Assembly: GCA_041484845.1 (NCBI GenBank) | Contig: JBGPIK010000266.1 | Location: forward strand, 1-9,708 | DNA length: 9,708 nucleotides | DNA from: JBGPIK01 sp041484845 | Lineage (GTDB): Bacteria; Desulfobacterota; Binatia; UBA9968 | Reading direction: 5' to 3' | Shown here: positions 5,971 to 9,708 of the stretch, piece by piece | Position numbering within the stretch: the first letter of the stretch is position 1 | How the letters are laid out: every line of letters begins with the position of its first letter | The notes under the pieces: generated by a model | What the model was told of the DNA's origin: nothing | What the model saw: only the letters and a program-made list of their open reading frames with translations | Database searches by the model: none | Translations under genes and position numbers: made by a program

Positions 5971-5976
5971 TATAAT
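5971..5976 (+). promoter_or_regulatory. Consensus -10 box (TATAAT) for the glycosyltransferase genes
   Basis: A perfect TATAAT precedes the ATG at 6000 by 23 bases. No good -35 hexamer lies 16-18 bases upstream, so the promoter may be weak or need an activator. A start near 5983 would leave the in-frame TTG at 5976 untranscribed, which supports ATG 6000 as the true start. Confidence 0.4.
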
Positions 5977-5999
5977 TGGAAACTGATTCGCACGGTCCA

Positions 6000-7976
6000 A
6001 TGAAACAATCCGAACCGAAGAACGGTCTATGGGATTTGACCGGTTCCGTCCTGTCGAACGCAGCCCATCGCGGCAATATCCGGCTCGTGGGAATGGGCCT
6101 GTTGAGCACGGTCATGGACCTCGTGGGATGCGAAGTTCTACTCGCTGCCGGGGCCACCGTCGAAACTGCTCAAATCGCATCTTTTATCGTAGGGGCCATG
6201 TTGATTTTCGCTCTGAACCTTGGGGGATTTTTTTTGCAATCCGCTCAGTCAGCCAAGACCACGCCATCGACGCTCTACGGCACATGGTCGATGCTCTCCC
6301 TCCTCGTCCTGCTGCTGCGCAGCAGCGCCCAATTATTGCTCATAAGTAAATGGCACTGGCAGCCGCAAACGGCGATCCTTATCGCGGCTCTGTCCGGTGA
6401 TGTTATCTTTTTCATCGGCTTTTTTCTGTTTGTGTTCTCTTACTCCGAAAGGAGCAATGCCGCTGTAGCCGATTGGCCGCTAGTCACGATCAGCATCGTA
6501 ACCTACATTCTTATTCTTAAGGTAATCTTCATGGCCTACGTGAATCTGATCCCGGAGGAGGCCTACTACTGGAATTACGCGCAACATCTCGATTTCGGCT
6601 ATCTCGACCATCCACCGATGGTCGCGTGGTTGATCTGGCTTTCCACATCCCTAATCGACAAATCCGAATTTTCAGTTCGTTTGCCGGCTTACCTTTGCTG
6701 GTTCATCGCTATGTCATTTATGGTCCGTCTGACTTTGAATCTTTTCGATCGGTCCGCCGCTTATCGCACGGCTCTGCTTCTGGCGGTGCTGCCGATTTAT
6801 TTCGGCTTGGGCTTCTTCATGACTCCAGACGCGCCTCTGTTCGCTGCTTGGGCGGCTAGCCTTTATTTTCTAGAGCGTGCGCTACTCGCTCAGGACCGTC
6901 GAGCGTGGTGGGGGTTGGGGGTGTGTTTAGGGCTCGGCATGTTGTCGAAATACCCGATAGCTCTCCTGGGTGCAGGGATAGCGATCTTCCTCATTATCGA
7001 CCGAAATTCCCGCGGTTGGTTGCTCAGGCGTGAACCTTATATAGCCGCCATCACGGCTGTGATTCTCTTCTCGCCGGTGTTGTTCTGGAATGTGCGCAAC
7101 GATTGGATGTCTTTTGCCTTTCAGGGAACCGGCCGTTGGTCCGGCAGCCATCATTTCGCTCTTCACGTCTTATTCGCCTGGACTCTGTTGCTTCTGACGC
7201 CTACGGGCTTGCTGGGGGTCGTGCGGGTCTTTTGGCGTGACAGAACGGATGGAACAGCATTGCGTCGTCGGACAGAATCCGAAAAACGGCAATACCTCTG
7301 GGCAGTCACGTTCACGATCGCGCCGCTCTCCATCTTCGTGGTCTACAGCTTCCTCAATACGCCCAAGCTCAATTGGACCGCGCCCGTTTGGCTAGCGGCC
7401 ATTCCGCTTTTAGCCGCCGACATGGCCCCCGGTTCAGTCAACGGCAAAGGCGTGTGGGCAAAGCTCAGCCAATGGCTGTGGATGCCAACGATCATTGCCC
7501 TTGTGTTCATTCTCAGTGGATCTTTTTATTATATCGCGCTCGGCTTGCCCGGCGCAGGCCCGATGTCGCCGGAACGTCTTTTTGGGGAATGGCGCGAACT
7601 GGCGGACAAGGTTGCCAAGATTCGGACGACAGTTGAAGCGACAAGCGGATCGAAACCGATCGTCGTCGGCATGGATAAGAATTTTATCTCAAGTGAGCTG
7701 AGTTTTTATAACTCGATCGACGATGACGCACCTTTTAATACCGGAGCCGGTCACCTTTTCGGCCAACGTGGCCTCATGTGGGCTTTCTGGTTTCCTAAAT
7801 CGGCAGCGGTTGGTAAGGATTTGCTGATGATTGATTTTGATCGTAAGAGACTTATGGCCTCGTCCCTAACGCAATATTTTGCGTCGCTCAGCGACGTTTC
7901 CAGCGAAAGCTTAGAGAACAATGGTCGCGTCGTCGGATATTTCTACTGGCGTGTTGGTCATTCCTACCGCTACTGA
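6000..7976 (+). CDS. GtrA-like domain fused to a GT39/PMT_2 family glycosyltransferase
   Basis: This 658-residue integral-membrane protein joins two modules. Residues 24-150 have the GtrA pattern of four helices, opening with IRLVGMGLLSTVMDLVGCE, then an Asn-containing second-helix end (FALNLGGFF), and a closing IFFIGFFLFVF segment. GtrA proteins are linked to handling or flipping of polyprenyl-phosphate sugars. From about 160 on it is a GT39-type enzyme using a polyprenyl-phosphate sugar donor. IPEEAYYW (184-191) carries the acidic pair of the first periplasmic loop, GYLDHPPMVAWLI (200-212) follows, then MTPDAPLFAAW (274-284), LSKYPIALLGAG and the late loop KLNWTAP (456-462). A soluble periplasmic C-terminal part spans about 520-658. 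The frame extends 24 bases upstream to a TTG, but a TATAAT overlaps that codon, so ATG 6000 is preferred. No clear ribosome site is seen. The substrate is unknown. It is 68 bases upstream of a second GT39 gene, probably in one unit. Confidence 0.85.
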   Translation: MKQSEPKNGLWDLTGSVLSNAAHRGNIRLVGMGLLSTVMDLVGCEVLLAAGATVETAQIASFIVGAMLIFALNLGGFFLQSAQSAKTTPSTLYGTWSMLSLLVLLLRSSAQLLLISKWHWQPQTAILIAALSGDVIFFIGFFLFVFSYSERSNAAVADWPLVTISIVTYILILKVIFMAYVNLIPEEAYYWNYAQHLDFGYLDHPPMVAWLIWLSTSLIDKSEFSVRLPAYLCWFIAMSFMVRLTLNLFDRSAAYRTALLLAVLPIYFGLGFFMTPDAPLFAAWAASLYFLERALLAQDRRAWWGLGVCLGLGMLSKYPIALLGAGIAIFLIIDRNSRGWLLRREPYIAAITAVILFSPVLFWNVRNDWMSFAFQGTGRWSGSHHFALHVLFAWTLLLLTPTGLLGVVRVFWRDRTDGTALRRRTESEKRQYLWAVTFTIAPLSIFVVYSFLNTPKLNWTAPVWLAAIPLLAADMAPGSVNGKGVWAKLSQWLWMPTIIALVFILSGSFYYIALGLPGAGPMSPERLFGEWRELADKVAKIRTTVEATSGSKPIVVGMDKNFISSELSFYNSIDDDAPFNTGAGHLFGQRGLMWAFWFPKSAAVGKDLLMIDFDRKRLMASSLTQYFASLSDVSSESLENNGRVVGYFYWRVGHSYRY

Positions 7977-8044
7977 GAACTATCTCCACCAACCCGAACG
8001 TTCACAGCGTGAATCAGATGGCCGTATTCTAAACCTTATCGTTT

Positions 8045-9708
8045 ATGAACGAACAAGTAACTTCCGTTATGAAATGGATCATAAACACGTTTTTCCACCG
8101 GCGGGAAGATTTACCCATTACTCTTGGCCTGTTTTTCTTTTGTTTGTTCGTACTTTTCTACGGTCTTGGCGGTGCGGCGCTTTTCGAGCCTACTGAGGGT
8201 AGAAATGCCGAAATAGCAAGGGAAATTCTGCTGACCCATGACTGGGTCACTCCCCACGATAATTTTATTCCGGTTTTGGATAAACCCATCTTTTTCCACT
8301 GGTTGATCGCTATCGGCTACAAGCTCTTCGGCCTCTCCGAATGGTCGGCGCGACTGCCGTCCGCTCTCGCAGGCTTGGGTTCGGTGGCTCTGATTTATTT
8401 GCTCGCGCGTAAATTCCTCGGGCTTTGGGAAGCGCTATGGAGCGGTCTAATTTTGATTACCAGCCTACAGTTCTTCGCCCTATCTCGGATCGTCCTCTTT
8501 GATATGCCCCTGACTTTTTTCATTACGCTTTCACTCTACTGCTTTTACTGGGGCGCCAACTCTGATGCCAGGCTCAAAAAACGTATTTTTTATCTGGCGA
8601 TGTATGCGGCAATGGGCGTCGCCGCGCTGATCAAGGGTCCGATCGGTGTTTTTCTTCCGGCAATGGTCATTGTGCCTTACATGGTTATTTTGAGAAAATG
8701 GTTCCTTCTACGTGAACTAGATCTCGTTCCGGGCTTGATTCTTTTTCTGATCATCGTCGCGCCCTGGTATGTTTGGGCAGAAATCAGAAACCCGGGCTAT
8801 CTGCGTTATTTTCTTTGGGAAGAAAATTTTATCCGCTTCCTAACTCCGCATTTCGGGCGCAGTGAACGATCTTATTACTTTCTTGAGGTCTTAGCTGTCG
8901 GCTTTCTGCCATGGACATTCTTATTACCTTACCTCATCAAAGCCCAATGGAAGAGACCGATAAACGAGCCCATTCTCTTCCTTGTCCTGTGGACGGCTTT
9001 GCCATTTCTCTTTTTTTCCTTTTCGCACACCAAATTGTCCCATTATATTCTTCCTATCTATCCTCCTCTCGCCATCTTGGCGGGAGAGGCAGTAGCCCGC
9101 AGCTTTCAAAAAGGCTTAGAGAACAAGAGATGGCCCTTGTGGTTTCCGTCAGTCAATTTGTTTTTGCTGCTTGTGATGCTGGCCGTAGCCGTCTATCGGC
9201 CGGATCTCTTGCCTCAACCCCTGCAGGGAGCGATGCGTGAAGCTCTCCACGACGTTCCCGGAGTTTTCATCTTCGGCGCGATCGTCGGAATCATCTGGCT
9301 TGCTTTATCAACCCTGAAATCCATCGCGACAAGCGAAGGCTCATTGTATCTTTATTGCTGCGCCGGCTTCGCGCTTTATTTTTGCATCACTCATTCAATT
9401 GTCGCGCCGATCGCGCTTGCTTCTTCGTCCAAGATCCTGGCGCAAAAATCCGCTTCGTTGATCAAAGCCGAAGATCAACTCGTCATTTACAACAACTTTC
9501 GTTCGAGCCTGCCTTATTATCTGAATCTCGAACGACCCCTGTGGGTTGTTTGGTCGGGACGCGGGGATAACATTATGGAAAGCTATTATATTGTGGAAAA
9601 ACAGCCCCAACCCGCCGCTCACTATGGCAAGGCCCTCATCACTTTCGAGGAATTCGCCGAGCTAAGGAAAACGACCAAGAGAAATCTGTTAGTTTTCGTG
9701 AAAAAGAA
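8045..9708 (+). CDS. ArnT-like GT39 family glycosyltransferase, 3' end cut by window edge
   Basis: Translation from ATG 8045 stays open to the right edge, giving 554 complete codons. The first membrane helix is around residues 24-46. The catalytic first-loop motif is EPTEGRNAEIARE (48-60), then HDWVTPHDNF and LDKPIFFHW (78-86). Downstream are SRIVLFDMPLTFF (147-159), LIKGPIGVFLP (195-205) and SHTKLSHYILPIYPPLA (327-343), all hallmarks of ArnT and related enzymes. These move a sugar from undecaprenyl phosphate to an envelope acceptor such as lipid A on the periplasmic face. The last visible part is a soluble tail ending in LVFVKK, typical of a C-terminus, so little is missing. A second in-frame ATG is at 8069; neither start has a clear ribosome site, and translation may depend on the upstream gene 68 bases away. 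The Asp of the usual DE pair is Thr50 here while Glu51 is kept. The real sugar and acceptor are unknown. Confidence 0.88.
   Translation, partial: MNEQVTSVMKWIINTFFHRREDLPITLGLFFFCLFVLFYGLGGAALFEPTEGRNAEIAREILLTHDWVTPHDNFIPVLDKPIFFHWLIAIGYKLFGLSEWSARLPSALAGLGSVALIYLLARKFLGLWEALWSGLILITSLQFFALSRIVLFDMPLTFFITLSLYCFYWGANSDARLKKRIFYLAMYAAMGVAALIKGPIGVFLPAMVIVPYMVILRKWFLLRELDLVPGLILFLIIVAPWYVWAEIRNPGYLRYFLWEENFIRFLTPHFGRSERSYYFLEVLAVGFLPWTFLLPYLIKAQWKRPINEPILFLVLWTALPFLFFSFSHTKLSHYILPIYPPLAILAGEAVARSFQKGLENKRWPLWFPSVNLFLLLVMLAVAVYRPDLLPQPLQGAMREALHDVPGVFIFGAIVGIIWLALSTLKSIATSEGSLYLYCCAGFALYFCITHSIVAPIALASSSKILAQKSASLIKAEDQLVIYNNFRSSLPYYLNLERPLWVVWSGRGDNIMESYYIVEKQPQPAAHYGKALITFEEFAELRKTTKRNLLVFVKK

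Larger units (their letters stand above)
5652..5999. other. Divergent intergenic region between the HU and glycosyltransferase genes
   Basis: These 348 bases separate two divergent genes. The part next to HU is AT-rich and holds its likely promoter and ribosome site. The part next to the glycosyltransferase is more GC-rich. It contains GCGGCCGC (5857-5864), the TCACG/CGTGA pair (5866-5870 and 5883-5887), a perfect 12-base palindrome and a TATAAT box. Short open frames on either strand show no protein-family character. Confidence 0.6.

Noticed and set aside
5804..6157. Minus-strand 117-residue frame upstream of the GtrA-GT39 gene
   Set aside because: Half of it is antisense to the GtrA-like domain, and its composition (Arg, Ser, Thr) looks non-coding.

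Overview
The window looks like a stretch of chromosome from a Gram-negative, probably environmental bacterium. By eye its base composition is moderately GC-rich, somewhat above 50 percent. Several proteins carry Sec-type signal peptides, there are multi-pass polyprenyl-phosphate-dependent glycosyltransferases of the ArnT/GT39 type, and one product is an orphan NMT1/SsuA-like substrate-binding protein. That last type is very common in soil and subsurface lineages formerly grouped with the Deltaproteobacteria. The lineage cannot be fixed from this sequence. I see no rRNA, tRNA, CRISPR array, transposase or phage gene.

Left part (1-4078). The 5' end of a minus-strand gene, probably a cupin-type protein, runs off the left edge. 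It is divergent from a plus-strand gene for a membrane-anchored M20 metallopeptidase/amidohydrolase of the PM20D1/carboxypeptidase S type. That gene converges, with only 7 bases between the stops, on a two-gene minus-strand unit. In transcription order the unit holds an EntS-like MFS exporter and then a secreted periplasmic substrate-binding protein with a very clear ribosome binding site.

Middle part (4079-5999). A roughly 430-base intergenic segment holds a cluster of hairpin-forming inverted repeats, including two copies of the 12-mer GCAGCAAGCTGC and a degenerate REP-like hairpin. It is followed by a short gene for a secreted, extremely Met-rich, His-containing protein with a strong ribosome binding site, then a doubtful 75-residue reading frame, then a minus-strand HU-family DNA-binding protein. 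A 348-base divergent intergenic region follows. It contains a likely HU promoter on the minus strand, a perfect 12-base palindrome and a consensus TATAAT upstream of the glycosyltransferases.

Right part (6000-9708). Two plus-strand integral-membrane glycosyltransferases of the GT39/PMT_2/ArnT superfamily lie in tandem. The first has a GtrA-like four-helix domain fused to its N-terminus, so it may couple polyprenyl-linked sugar handling or flipping to transfer. The second is ArnT-like and runs off the right edge, probably very near its natural end. Together they suggest modification of a lipid, glycan or envelope protein on the periplasmic side. The acceptor and sugar are unknown.

No clearly new multi-gene system is visible. 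The most interesting items are the GtrA-GT39 fusion beside a second GT39 enzyme, the Met-rich secreted protein, the pairing of an MFS exporter with an orphan binding protein, and the hairpin/repeat cluster.
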